This document shows, in pieces, positions 33,855 to 42,750 of a DNA stretch of 64,000 bases. Position numbers and translations under genes: made by a program. How positions within the stretch are numbered: position 1 is the first letter of the stretch; each line of letters begins with the position of its first letter. Source of the stretch: Paraferrimonas haliotis. Its GTDB lineage: Bacteria; Pseudomonadota; Gammaproteobacteria; Enterobacterales; Shewanellaceae. The stretch is taken from NCBI RefSeq assembly GCF_002282895.1, contig NZ_NRRB01000002.1, positions 467,676 through 531,675 of the forward strand, read 5' to 3'. Under the pieces are notes generated by a model. That model saw nothing but the letters and a program-made list of their open reading frames with translations. It was not told the DNA's origin and ran no database searches.

Positions 33855-34238
33855 ATGGCCAACGAACCAAGTTTAGACGGCGTTTTAGCTAAGGAATATA
33901 AAACCATAGAAGCCATGGTGGCCATTTATTGCAAGGCTCATCACTCCAGCCAGCCTTGTGAAGAGTGCCAGCAATTCTTGGCGTTTGCGCACAAGAAGTT
34001 GGTGCGCTGTCCTTATGGCGAAGACAAACCCACCTGCGCCAAGTGCCCAATTCATTGCTATAAACCCGACATGCGCGCCAAAGCAAAAACCATCATGCGT
34101 TTTGCCGGGCCGCGGATGTTGATTCATCATCCGGTTATGGCCATTCGCCATTTGCTGGCTGAGCGACGTCCGGTGCCAGCCAAGCCGCCTAAAGGTGCCT
34201 CGGCGCGTCATAAAGCCCAGTCCAACAGCGCTGACTGA
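33855..34238 (+). CDS. Nitrous oxide-stimulated promoter family protein
   Basis: A 127-residue cysteine-containing protein. The ordered cysteines HSSQPCEECQQFLAF...VRCPYGEDKPTCAKCPIHCYKP match the family named after the 'nitrous oxide-stimulated promoter', whose function is not known but which probably binds metal. A basic C-terminus follows. I chose ATG 33855 (SD TAGGA) over an in-frame ATG at 33807. It converges with the MFS transporter gene, with 2 bases between the stops. Confidence 0.8.
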   Translation: MANEPSLDGVLAKEYKTIEAMVAIYCKAHHSSQPCEECQQFLAFAHKKLVRCPYGEDKPTCAKCPIHCYKPDMRAKAKTIMRFAGPRMLIHHPVMAIRHLLAERRPVPAKPPKGASARHKAQSNSAD

Positions 34239-34240
34239 AC

Positions 34241-35458
34241 TTAGCTGGGTTGCTTTTGATAGCGGTACAAGTAGCACGACAGCCAATACAAAATAGCGGC
34301 AAGCCAGCTGCACAGCGCCATCACTAAGATCATGGGCCACGCCGCTTGTGGCAAGGCCGCAACTAAAGCGCTAATGGCGGCGGCGGTGCCAAATCGCAAG
34401 GTTCCAGTGACCGACGAAGCGGTGCCCGCCATGTTAGGAAAGTCGCTAAGAATGATTCCCATGGAATTGCTGCCAATCACAGATATGGTGCCTATGTATA
34501 AGGTAACAAAGGGCGCCACGCCCCACAGCCCCCAATCAAAGGCCCATGCGCTAAATAAGCCAAAGCCGGCGATGATTTTAAGGGTCAAAGCAAACCTGAG
34601 CATGGCGTGAATGCCCAAGCGTTTCACCAATTTGCCATTGGCACTGGTAATCAGCATCATGCAGGCGATGTTGGCGCCAAAAAAGTAACCGAAGTTCTCT
34701 ACCGACACCCCGAACAAATTGATGTAAACAAAAGGGCCGGCGGTTAAAAAGGTAAACATGCCACTGAACGACAAGGCGCCGGAAAACACCAAGGCCATGG
34801 GCGCAGGACTGCCCAGTAAGCGGGAATAGTTTTTAAGGGTTGCGCGAAACTGCAAGGGTTGTCGATTTTGCGGCGCTAAGGTTTCCGGAACTCGCCACCA
34901 CGATACCAGCATGATGATCATGGCCACCAGCATCAGCAGCCAAAAAATGGCGCGCCACCCCAACCAAACCGAAATGTAGCCTCCCAAAATGGGGGCAATT
35001 AAGGGTGCTAGCGTCACCACCAAGGTAATGAACGACATGGTGCGGGCAAAGTCTTCCCGCTCATACAAGTCCCTAACCAAGGCCATGATGATCACCGACA
35101 CGGCCGCGCCGGATAGCCCCTGAAGTACTCGCACCAGCACCAGCCACTGGGCGTCGTTAACCAAGGCGCACAGCAGCGATGTTGCAATAAAGCCCACCAG
35201 TCCTAGCATTAACACCGGTCGTCGCCCCAGTGCATCGCTAATGGGGCCGTAAAACAGCTGCCCAATAGCAAAGCCAGTGACATAGGCGGTTAAGGTCATC
35301 TGAATAGTGCCCGCCGCCGCGCCGAGGCTATCGGCAATCATGGGCATGGCCGGCAAATAGATATCAATGGCTAGGGGCGTCAAGGCACCAAGGGCACCTA
35401 ACATCAAGATGAATGCTAAAGTCGGTGAGCGAGCGTCACCTGCAGTTGAGTGAGTCAT
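34241..35458 (-). CDS. Bcr/CflA-family drug efflux transporter (MFS)
   Basis: A 405-residue inner-membrane proton antiporter with 12 predicted helices. The N-terminal LGALTPLAIDIYLPAMPMIADSLGA and the loop FGYGPISDALGRRPVLMLGL-type motif (here FYGPISDALGRRPVLM) are hallmarks of the Bcr/CflA subfamily, which exports bicyclomycin, chloramphenicol or other compounds. The actual substrate is unknown. It is the only gene in its transcription unit; the typA terminator lies just upstream of it. Confidence 0.93.
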   Translation of the reverse strand: MTHSTAGDARSPTLAFILMLGALGALTPLAIDIYLPAMPMIADSLGAAAGTIQMTLTAYVTGFAIGQLFYGPISDALGRRPVLMLGLVGFIATSLLCALVNDAQWLVLVRVLQGLSGAAVSVIIMALVRDLYEREDFARTMSFITLVVTLAPLIAPILGGYISVWLGWRAIFWLLMLVAMIIMLVSWWRVPETLAPQNRQPLQFRATLKNYSRLLGSPAPMALVFSGALSFSGMFTFLTAGPFVYINLFGVSVENFGYFFGANIACMMLITSANGKLVKRLGIHAMLRFALTLKIIAGFGLFSAWAFDWGLWGVAPFVTLYIGTISVIGSNSMGIILSDFPNMAGTASSVTGTLRFGTAAAISALVAALPQAAWPMILVMALCSWLAAILYWLSCYLYRYQKQPS

Positions 35459-35515
35459 ACGCCGCTAAGGTTACACTCGAGTATTATTAGGGTCAACTAA
35501 TAAGCCCAGCAACAA

Positions 35516-35543
35516 AAAAAGGCTGTCCACCGACAGCCTTTTT
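35516..35543 (-). terminator. typA terminator
   Basis: Stem GGCTGTC / GACAGCC (35521-35527 and 35532-35538), loop CACC, extended by A-run and T-run on both sides. It ends typA transcription 20 bases after the stop and can act in both directions. Confidence 0.92.
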
Positions 35544-35563
35544 AGCGCTAAGCAACTCGCTCG

Positions 35564-37411
35564 TTAGCTGAGTTTTTTAGCTTCACGACCAGCGCGTTTG
35601 CGTTCGTTTTCAGTCAATAACTTCTTACGAATGCGAATGCTTTCTGGGGTCACTTCCACCAATTCATCGTTATCAATGAACTCAAGCGCTTGCTCAAGGC
35701 TCATTTTAATTGGCGGCGTTAGCACCTGCGCATCGTCGGTACCCGAGGCACGAACGTTGGTCAGTTGCTTACCTTTTAGGGCGTTCACGGTTAAATCGTT
35801 GTCACGACTGTGAATACCGATGATCATGCCTTCGTATACTTCAACACCGTGACCAATCATCAAACGACCGCGCTCTTGCAGGTTAAACAAGGCGTTGGTC
35901 AAGGCTTTACCGGTGGCATTAGCAATCAACACACCGTTTAGGCGTTGGCCAATTTCACCACCTTTATGGGGGCCGTATTGCAAGAAGGTATGGTAAATCA
36001 AACCGGAACCCGAGGTCAGCGTCATGAACTCGGTTTGGAAGCCAATCAAACCACGACTTGGCATGATGAAGTCCATACGAATACGGCCTTTGCCATCCGG
36101 CGCCATGTCGGTTAACTCGGCTTTACGGATACCCATTTTCTCCATCACGGAACCTTGATGCTCTTCTTCCACATCAATGGTGACGGTTTCATAAGGTTCG
36201 TGCATTTCGCCGTCGATTTCACGCATGATCACTTCAGGACGCGAAACTGCTAGCTCGTAGCCTTCACGGCGCATGTTTTCAATCAAAATGCCTAAGTGCA
36301 GCTCACCACGCCCGGATACACGGAACTTATCTGGGTCGTCGGTCTCTTCCACGCGCAAGGCCACGTTGTGCACCAACTCTTGCTCTAAACGCTCAAGAAT
36401 ATTACGAGACGTCACGTATTTACCTTCCTGACCACAGAAAGGTGAGGTGTTTACTTGGAAGGTCATAGTGACCGTTGGCTCATCAACCGACAAGGCCGGT
36501 AATGGCTCAATTTCGCTTGGACAGCAAATGGTGTCGGAAATCTTAAGCTCACCAAGCCCGGTGATGGCAATAATGTCACCGGCTTTGGCGCTGTCCACTT
36601 CGTGGCGCTCGAGCCCTAAGTAGCCCAGTACCGTGCCCACTTTACCGTTGCGGGTATTACCATTAGCACAGTTAATGGTGACTTGCTGGTTAGGCTTAAC
36701 GCTACCACGGGTAACACGACCAACACCGATAACACCTACGTATGAGTTGTAGTCCAACTGCGAAATCTGCATTTGGAAAGCACCTTCGACGTCGCCACTT
36801 GGCGCCGGCACTTGCTCAACAATGGTTTCAAACAAGGCGTTCATGTTATCCGTTTCAACGCCTTCTTCGTGAGAAGCCCAACCGTTAATGGCCGAGGCAT
36901 AAACCACTTGGAAATCCAACTGTTCATCGGTAGCACCCAAGTTGTCGAACAAATCGAACACTTGATCCATCACCCAATCTGGGCGAGCGCCTGGCTTGTC
37001 AATTTTGTTGATAACAACGATTGGCTTTAGCCCTTGAGCGAATGCTTTTTGGGTCACAAAGCGGGTTTGCGGCATTGGCCCTTCTTGCGCATCAACAATC
37101 AGAAGTACCGAGTCAACCATCGACATAACCCGCTCTACTTCACCACCGAAGTCGGCGTGTCCTGGGGTATCCACGATATTAATGCGGTAGTCGTTCCAGT
37201 TAATGGCGGTATTTTTGGCCAAGATGGTAATGCCACGCTCTTTTTCGAGATCGTTGGAATCCATAACCCGCTCGTCAATATCGGCGCGCGCGTCTAAAGT
37301 ACCGGATTGTTGCAACAATTTATCAACCAAAGTTGTTTTACCATGGTCAACGTGAGCGATGATGGCGATATTGCGTAACTTGCTGATATCGCTATTGTTA
37401 ATACTTGTCAA
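35564..37411 (-). CDS. typA: Ribosome-binding GTPase TypA/BipA
   Basis: A 615-residue translational GTPase involved in ribosome assembly and cold/stress response. G motifs are [10 protein letters not shown], the effector loop [21 protein letters not shown] and [12 protein letters not shown], followed by EF-G-like domains III and V ([18 protein letters not shown]) and the basic BipA C-terminus. The only sensible start is TTG at 37411, preceded by GAGG; there is no ATG in the extra N-terminal stretch [13 protein letters not shown]. The rare start codon may keep expression modest. Confidence 0.97.
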   Translation of the reverse strand: MTSINNSDISKLRNIAIIAHVDHGKTTLVDKLLQQSGTLDARADIDERVMDSNDLEKERGITILAKNTAINWNDYRINIVDTPGHADFGGEVERVMSMVDSVLLIVDAQEGPMPQTRFVTQKAFAQGLKPIVVINKIDKPGARPDWVMDQVFDLFDNLGATDEQLDFQVVYASAINGWASHEEGVETDNMNALFETIVEQVPAPSGDVEGAFQMQISQLDYNSYVGVIGVGRVTRGSVKPNQQVTINCANGNTRNGKVGTVLGYLGLERHEVDSAKAGDIIAITGLGELKISDTICCPSEIEPLPALSVDEPTVTMTFQVNTSPFCGQEGKYVTSRNILERLEQELVHNVALRVEETDDPDKFRVSGRGELHLGILIENMRREGYELAVSRPEVIMREIDGEMHEPYETVTIDVEEEHQGSVMEKMGIRKAELTDMAPDGKGRIRMDFIMPSRGLIGFQTEFMTLTSGSGLIYHTFLQYGPHKGGEIGQRLNGVLIANATGKALTNALFNLQERGRLMIGHGVEVYEGMIIGIHSRDNDLTVNALKGKQLTNVRASGTDDAQVLTPPIKMSLEQALEFIDNDELVEVTPESIRIRKKLLTENERKRAGREAKKLS

Positions 37412-37577
37412 AGTGGCCTCTGCAATGAGTAGTGGAACCCAATTTCAAGGGAAATTGGCTGACGGCTGTCAAAATTTGCGCAGAGTATAGCCGATTACGG
37501 CTGAAAAAGATAACTTCAGAGTAAGAGCCTAGACCCTTACCCTGAATTCATTTTGCTGAGAATTATAGCGCAGCGTT

Positions 37578-39164
37578 TTACGGCTGGTAGTAAATCGGTG
37601 AATTAGGGCCTACTGGCAAACCAAAGCCAAACACCCAGATATAGAACAAGGCGACCCAACCAACAAAGAAGATCATGGAGTACGGCAACATGGTTGCCAC
37701 CAAGGTACCAATGCCCATGTCTTTCTTATATTTAGTAGCCACTGCCAATATCAGTCCAAAATAGCTCATCATCGGCGTGATTAGGTTGGTCACCGAATCA
37801 CCAATACGATAAGCCGCTTGAATGGTCTCAGGGGCATAGCCAATCAACATCAACATAGGCACAAATATCGGTGCCGTGACCGCCCATTGCGCAGACGACG
37901 ATCCTAAGCTTAGATTCACCAAAGCGCATAAGAAGATAAAGCCAACGAAGACTTCAGGCCCCGTCAGGTGCAGCGCCTCTAATAAGGCCGCGCCGTTAAT
38001 GGCTAAAATGGTGCCTAGGTTAGTCCAGCTAAAAAAGGCCACAAACTGAGCGGCAAAGAATACCAATACTATGTACATGCCCAGAGAGCTCATGCTCTTG
38101 GACATGGCGTCAATCACGTCGCGATCGGTTTTCATGGTACCCACAACGCGACCATACACGTATCCGGGAATAGCGAAGGTCACAAAAATAAACACCACGA
38201 TCCCTTTAAGGAATGGCGATCCTGCTACCGCGCCGGTTTCTGGATGACGCAACACACCATTTTCTGGAACGATTGTCAGAGCCAATACCGAGCAGGTGGC
38301 TAAAAACGCAACGCCGGCCCACTTTAATCCGCGCACTTCGTTGTCAGTAAGATGCTGCACTTGATTCGACGACAAATCTTCAGACGCTTCACTGGGGTCG
38401 TATGTGCCCAGACGCGGCTCTACGATTTTTTCGGTCACCCAGGTGCCCAGAAACGCCACCAAGAAAACCGACACCATCATGAAGTACCAGTTTGCCTCAG
38501 GCCCTACTTGATAGGTGGGATCAATCATTTGCGCCGCCGGTGTGGTAATACCGGCAAGCAGCGGGTCAATGGTACCCAGTAACAAGTTAGCGCTGTAGCC
38601 GCCGGAGACGCCGGCAAAGGCCGCCGCTAACCCGGCTAAGGGGTGACGTCCTAAGCTGTGGAAAATCATTGCCGCTAATGGAATCAACACCACGTAACCC
38701 AGCTCAGAAGCGGTGTTTGAAAGAATAGCAGCGAACACCACCATAAAGGTGACTAAACGCTTCGAAGCACCCATTACCATACCGCGCATAGCCGCCGATA
38801 ACAGGCCGGAGTGCTCGGCCACACTCACACCGAGCAAGGCCACCAATACGGTTCCTAGAGGCGCAAAACCGGTGAAGTTGGTTACCAGCCCGGTAACGAT
38901 ACGCTGCAAGCCTTCGGCACTTAACAAGCTCACCACTTCGATAACGCCATCTTCAGCTCGACCGGGAGCGCCAACGGGGCGAGGGTCGATGGCACTTAAA
39001 CCGAAATAATCGGCAACACCACTGAAAATCACCACAGCAACGGCGAAAGTAGCAAATAAAGTGATGGGATGAGGTAACAGGTTTCCTAGAAATTCTACGC
39101 CCGCTAGAAAGCGGTTAAACCATCCTTTGTTCGCTGTAGAAGAGGTTGATGCAGCAGTATTCAT
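37578..39164 (-). CDS. abgT: AbgT-family transporter (p-aminobenzoyl-glutamate type)
   Basis: A 528-residue membrane transporter with about 11-13 helices. Family marks are FLGNLLPHPITLFATFA near the N-terminus, the AEHSGLLSAAMRG region and SLGSSSAQWAVTAPIFVPML in the C-terminal half. AbgT imports the folate breakdown product p-aminobenzoyl-glutamate, while some family members export sulfonamides. No abgAB hydrolase genes are adjacent, so the direction and substrate remain open. It is divergent from glnA and shares the nitrogen-controlled intergenic region. Confidence 0.92.
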   Translation of the reverse strand: MNTAASTSSTANKGWFNRFLAGVEFLGNLLPHPITLFATFAVAVVIFSGVADYFGLSAIDPRPVGAPGRAEDGVIEVVSLLSAEGLQRIVTGLVTNFTGFAPLGTVLVALLGVSVAEHSGLLSAAMRGMVMGASKRLVTFMVVFAAILSNTASELGYVVLIPLAAMIFHSLGRHPLAGLAAAFAGVSGGYSANLLLGTIDPLLAGITTPAAQMIDPTYQVGPEANWYFMMVSVFLVAFLGTWVTEKIVEPRLGTYDPSEASEDLSSNQVQHLTDNEVRGLKWAGVAFLATCSVLALTIVPENGVLRHPETGAVAGSPFLKGIVVFIFVTFAIPGYVYGRVVGTMKTDRDVIDAMSKSMSSLGMYIVLVFFAAQFVAFFSWTNLGTILAINGAALLEALHLTGPEVFVGFIFLCALVNLSLGSSSAQWAVTAPIFVPMLMLIGYAPETIQAAYRIGDSVTNLITPMMSYFGLILAVATKYKKDMGIGTLVATMLPYSMIFFVGWVALFYIWVFGFGLPVGPNSPIYYQP

Positions 39165-39289
39165 TAAGCCCTCTTTTTATTGAGATGTTCTTATTTGGCC
39201 GAGCAAGATATCACAAGCCTTAGCTAGGATCACTTTTTTGCACCATCTGCACCATCAATGACGTGCATCAAAGAAGTTACTGATTATCT

Positions 39290-39326
39290 GCACCAATATG
39301 GATCGTCTTTCGCACTAATTTGGTGC
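39290..39326. promoter_or_regulatory. Two NtrC sites upstream of glnA
   Basis: GCACTAATTTGGTGC (39312-39326) is a perfect NtrC palindrome of the GCAC-N7-GTGC type. GCACCAATATGGATC (39290-39304) is a weaker second copy centred 22 bases (two helical turns) away, ideal for cooperative enhancer binding. Further TGCACC half-sites lie at about 39239-39265. Confidence 0.85.
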
Positions 39327-39387
39327 AAAATTAAATGATAACGACCGCCAATGTTTCTAAACAGTGCATGGAACCGTCGTTAAAAAG

Positions 39388-39404
39388 TTGGCATGGGTTT
39401 CGCT
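39388..39404 (+). promoter_or_regulatory. Sigma-54 promoter of glnA
   Basis: TTGGCATGGGTTTCGCT has the invariant GG at 39390-39391 and GC at 39402-39403 with the required 10-base spacing. It lies about 85 bases downstream of the NtrC sites, giving a transcript start near 39414. Confidence 0.82.
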
Positions 39405-39520
39405 TAGTTTTGGCCATAACGTTTGGCCATAGCGATTTCATACGTTGAATTTGAATAACTAACTTGTTCTGCCTAACCGAACGGTTGGCGCAATCATATT
39501 ATCATTCTGGAGAAGAAAAT

Positions 39521-40930
39521 ATGTCAGTTGAGAGTGTACTAAGCCTAATTGAAGAGCACGAAGTAAAGTTTGTCGACTTGCGCTTTACCGATACCAAAGG
39601 TAAAGAGCAGCATGTCTCTATTCCTAGCCATCAAATCGATGAAGACTTTTTCGAAGAAGGCAAAATGTTTGACGGCTCTTCGATTCAAGGCTGGAAAGGC
39701 ATTAACGAATCTGACATGGTGCTGATGCCGGATCCAAGTCGTGCAGTACTTGACCCGTTCACCGAAGAAGCCACTCTTAATATTACTTGCGACATTCTAG
39801 AGCCTTCTACCATGCAAGGTTATGATCGCGATCCACGCTCTGTTGCTCGCCGTGCTGAAGAATACATGCGCGCCACTGGCATCGCCGATACCGTGTTAAT
39901 TGGTCCTGAGCCAGAGTTCTTCTTATTTGACGACGTTAAGTACAAAACCGACATGTCCGGCTCTATGTACAAGATTGATGCCGAAGAAGCCTGTTGGAAC
40001 TCAGACAAAGCCTACGAAGATGGCAACACTGGCCACCGACCTGGTGTTAAAGGCGGTTACTTCCCTGTTGCACCAGTGGATTCATCACAAGATCTGCGTA
40101 GCGCCATGTGTTTGGTTATGGAAGAGATGGGCTTGGTTGTAGAAGCGCATCACCATGAAGTTGCCACCGCAGGTCAAAACGAGATTGCTTGTCGTTTTAA
40201 CACCATGGTTAATAAAGCTGACGAGATTCAAATCTACAAGTATGTTGTGCATAACGTAGCCCACGCTTATGGCAAAACCGCAACCTTTATGCCTAAGCCT
40301 GTGGTTGGCGATAACGGTTCCGGTATGCACGTTCACCAATCACTTGCGAAAGATGGTGTTAACCTGTTTGCCGGTGATAAATACGGTGGTTTATCCGACA
40401 CCGCGCTTTACTACATTGGCGGTATCATTAAGCATGCTCGCGCAATTAACGCGTTTGCTAACGCCTCAACCAACTCTTATAAGCGTTTGGTTCCAGGCTT
40501 TGAAGCACCTGTGATGCTGGCCTATTCAGCCCGTAACCGTTCAGCCTCGATTCGTATTCCTGTGGTACCGAGTGCCAAGGCGCGTCGTATCGAAGTTCGC
40601 TTCCCAGATCCAACGGCTAACCCTTATTTAGCCTTCTCTGCCATGCTGATGGCGGGCCTAGACGGCATTAAGAACAAGATCCACCCTGGCGATGCCATGG
40701 ATAAAGATTTGTACGACTTGCCGGCAGAAGAAGCGTTGCAAATCCCAACCGTTGCAGAGAGCTTGCAGCAAGCCTTGGAGTGCTTGGATGCGGATCGCAG
40801 CTTCTTAACCGAAGGCGGCGTGTTCTCAGATGACTTCATTGACAGCTACATTGCGCTTAAGAGTGCCGATGTTGAGAAGTTAAACATGACCACTCACCCA
40901 GTTGAGTTTGAAATGTACTACAGCGTTTAA
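39521..40930 (+). CDS. glnA: Glutamine synthetase (type I)
   Basis: A 469-residue dodecameric GS-I that makes glutamine from glutamate, ammonia and ATP. Signatures are [17 protein letters not shown] at the N-terminus, the metal-binding [19 protein letters not shown] region, [11 protein letters not shown] and the adenylylation loop [11 protein letters not shown] with Tyr398. The Tyr indicates GlnE control. ATG 39521 with SD GGAG is chosen; the frame is open for 19 codons before it. Control by sigma-54/NtrC is directly visible upstream. Confidence 0.98.
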   Translation: MSVESVLSLIEEHEVKFVDLRFTDTKGKEQHVSIPSHQIDEDFFEEGKMFDGSSIQGWKGINESDMVLMPDPSRAVLDPFTEEATLNITCDILEPSTMQGYDRDPRSVARRAEEYMRATGIADTVLIGPEPEFFLFDDVKYKTDMSGSMYKIDAEEACWNSDKAYEDGNTGHRPGVKGGYFPVAPVDSSQDLRSAMCLVMEEMGLVVEAHHHEVATAGQNEIACRFNTMVNKADEIQIYKYVVHNVAHAYGKTATFMPKPVVGDNGSGMHVHQSLAKDGVNLFAGDKYGGLSDTALYYIGGIIKHARAINAFANASTNSYKRLVPGFEAPVMLAYSARNRSASIRIPVVPSAKARRIEVRFPDPTANPYLAFSAMLMAGLDGIKNKIHPGDAMDKDLYDLPAEEALQIPTVAESLQQALECLDADRSFLTEGGVFSDDFIDSYIALKSADVEKLNMTTHPVEFEMYYSV

Positions 40931-40949
40931 TTTAACGCTTGAAACTAAG

Positions 40950-40974
40950 GCCCGCTTTGATAGCGGGCTTTTTT
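40950..40974 (+). terminator. glnA terminator
   Basis: Stem GCCCGCT / AGCGGGC (40950-40956 and 40962-40968) with a 5-base loop and a six-T run. It lies 20 bases after the stop. Confidence 0.92.
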
Positions 40975-41034
40975 ATGATGATTTTTTGGTCAGAACTGGT
41001 TACTCTAGCTAGGAACTCTAAATGGAAAGCGACT

Positions 41035-41553
41035 ATGCGTAACCTTATAGTTTTACTATTATTTTTTAGTTTTTTTAGCAGCGCTACTGTGTATCGCTGG
41101 GTCGACGAGAATGGCAAAGTCCATTATTCGGATGAGCCTAAAGAAGGCACCAACGCAGAGCAAGTGCAGCTCAAGCCTAACAGCTCAATTCAGCTTTCCC
41201 CGCCGCCTTCAGCGGCCGATACAGCCACCACAGAAACGCCCGCACAACCGGTGGAGTACAAAATAGCCATTGTGTCGCCGGAGAACCAAGCCACCATTCG
41301 TGAAAACAACGGTAACTTCAGTGTGCAGGTTGAGGTTGAACCTAAACTCGATTCGAGCCTGAAAATGGCGCTGTCGCTGAACGGAAACACTTACTCGGTG
41401 CCCCAGCGCACCAATTTATTTCGGCTGGTTAACATCGACCGTGGCGAACATAAACTTTCTGTACGCATTATTGATCAAAACGGCAAAGTACTTGCATCGT
41501 CTCAAGAAACAACCGTGTATTTGCATCGAGCCAGCATGCTAGGCGGCGGTTAG
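41035..41553 (+). CDS. Secreted DUF4124-domain protein
   Basis: A 172-residue exported protein. The signal peptide is MRNLIVLLLFFSFFSSA; the mature part starts with the DUF4124 motif VYRWVDENGKVHYSDEPKEG (about residues 19-38). A Pro/Thr-rich linker follows, then a C-terminal beta-rich segment that looks like an Ig-like domain (ATIRENNGNFSVQVEVEPKLD...). DUF4124 proteins are periplasmic and of unknown function. Placement between glnA and ntrB is seen in Shewanella-like genomes. ATG 41035 with GGAAAG upstream fits the signal better than the longer open frame. Confidence 0.88.
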   Translation: MRNLIVLLLFFSFFSSATVYRWVDENGKVHYSDEPKEGTNAEQVQLKPNSSIQLSPPPSAADTATTETPAQPVEYKIAIVSPENQATIRENNGNFSVQVEVEPKLDSSLKMALSLNGNTYSVPQRTNLFRLVNIDRGEHKLSVRIIDQNGKVLASSQETTVYLHRASMLGGG

Positions 41554-41556
41554 CCC

Positions 41557-41585
41557 CCAAAAAAGGGGCCAGGCCCCCTTTTTGG
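41557..41585 (+). terminator. Terminator after DUF4124 gene
   Basis: CCAAAAAAGGGG followed by CCAGG and CCCCTTTTTGG can pair, placing T's in the 3' arm. It directly follows the stop and separates this gene from ntrB. Confidence 0.7.
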
Positions 41586-41605
41586 AAGCTGCTAGCGCTT
41601 TCGTT

Positions 41606-41620
41606 GCACCATAATGGTGC
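41606..41620. promoter_or_regulatory. NtrC palindrome before ntrB
   Basis: GCACCATAATGGTGC is a perfect NtrC-type palindrome (GCACCA-TAA-TGGTGC), extended by TT/AA on both sides. It lies 45 bases before the ntrB start chosen here, suitable for autoregulation of ntrBC. Confidence 0.82.
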
Positions 41621-41664
41621 AACGTGCTACCGTAGCAAATACGCAAGCGAAGCAAGGCAGCCCA

Positions 41665-42750
41665 ATGCAAACAGAACTGGTACTCGATAGCTTATCTACC
41701 GCGGTGATCGTCATTGACGAGACACTCGTACCTCTTTATGCCAATGCGTCAGCGGAGCAACTGCTGGGCATAAGCCGCTCTCGCCTAACTGAGCACTCGC
41801 TTCCTCACCATTACCTATCGCTTGCCCTTGATGAAGATTTGTTAGGTCGCACGGTATCTCAGCAAAACTCGTTAAGCATCAGTCGAGTACCTCTTATCAC
41901 TCTTGAAAATCAAGCCCATGTTGTTGACGTCAGCATTACGCCCTATGAAACACAACAACGTCGTTTGTGCGCGCTAATCGAGCTAAGAAGCGTCGAACAA
42001 CAGCTAAAGATCCATCAAGCGCTGGTGAGCAAGAATCAACAGCAAGCGGCACAGCTTTTGGTCAGAGGATTAGCCCACGAAATTAAGAACCCTCTCGGCG
42101 GCTTACGGGGCGCAGCACAATTGCTTGATCGAGAGCTAGACCAGCCTGAGCAGCAAGAATTTACTACCATGATCATCGAACAAGCGGACCGTTTAAAGGC
42201 CATTGTCGATAAGCTTTTGGGGCCACAACACCCCTCGCCAAGAGCACCGTTTAATGTGCACGAGCCCATAGAAAAAGCGCTGCAACTGGTGGAAGTCACC
42301 TTGCCGCCAGGGAAGATTCACATTATTCGGGACTATGACCCGTCTATTCCGGAAGTGGTCATGGAGCCGGATCAAATGCAGCAAGCCATTCTCAATATTG
42401 TGCAAAATGCTCAGCAAGCATTAGAGAAAAGTGGCGATACCATTACCCTGCGCACTCGCACCAAGCATCAAGTGAGCATTGGCTTACACACCCATAAGAT
42501 GGCGGTGGAAATTGCCATTATAGATAACGGCCCCGGCATCGATGCTGCCTTGGTTGACACCTTGTTTTACCCCATGGTTACCAATAAACCGGAAGGGTCC
42601 GGGCTTGGCCTTTCCATTGCTCACACCATTATTGCGCAACATCAAGGACGCATTGATTGCGACACTAGCCACGGCTGTACTGAGTTCACCATTTGGCTGC
42701 CATTAACCCCAGCCATCCAGAACGAACACCAAAAGGATTACCACTCATGA
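41665..42750 (+). CDS. glnL: Nitrogen regulation sensor kinase NtrB (GlnL)
   Basis: A 361-residue soluble histidine kinase that phosphorylates or dephosphorylates NtrC under PII control. A PAS domain occupies about residues 1-110. The H-box is GLAHEIKNPLGGLRGAAQLL with His138. N, G1 and G2 boxes follow (NIVQNAQQAL, IIDNGPGID, GSGLGLSIAH). The frame opens at 41614, but that start lies within the NtrC palindrome, so ATG 41665 (MQTELVLDSLSTAVIVID) with upstream AAGG is preferred. It overlaps ntrC by 4 bases (ATGA). Confidence 0.95.
   Translation: MQTELVLDSLSTAVIVIDETLVPLYANASAEQLLGISRSRLTEHSLPHHYLSLALDEDLLGRTVSQQNSLSISRVPLITLENQAHVVDVSITPYETQQRRLCALIELRSVEQQLKIHQALVSKNQQQAAQLLVRGLAHEIKNPLGGLRGAAQLLDRELDQPEQQEFTTMIIEQADRLKAIVDKLLGPQHPSPRAPFNVHEPIEKALQLVEVTLPPGKIHIIRDYDPSIPEVVMEPDQMQQAILNIVQNAQQALEKSGDTITLRTRTKHQVSIGLHTHKMAVEIAIIDNGPGIDAALVDTLFYPMVTNKPEGSGLGLSIAHTIIAQHQGRIDCDTSHGCTEFTIWLPLTPAIQNEHQKDYHS

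Noticed and set aside
39239..39265. Third NtrC site in the glnA region
   Set aside because: TGCACC and CGTGCA are present, but the spacing (GCAC-N10-GTGC) is three bases too long for a normal NtrC dimer, so only half-sites are claimed.
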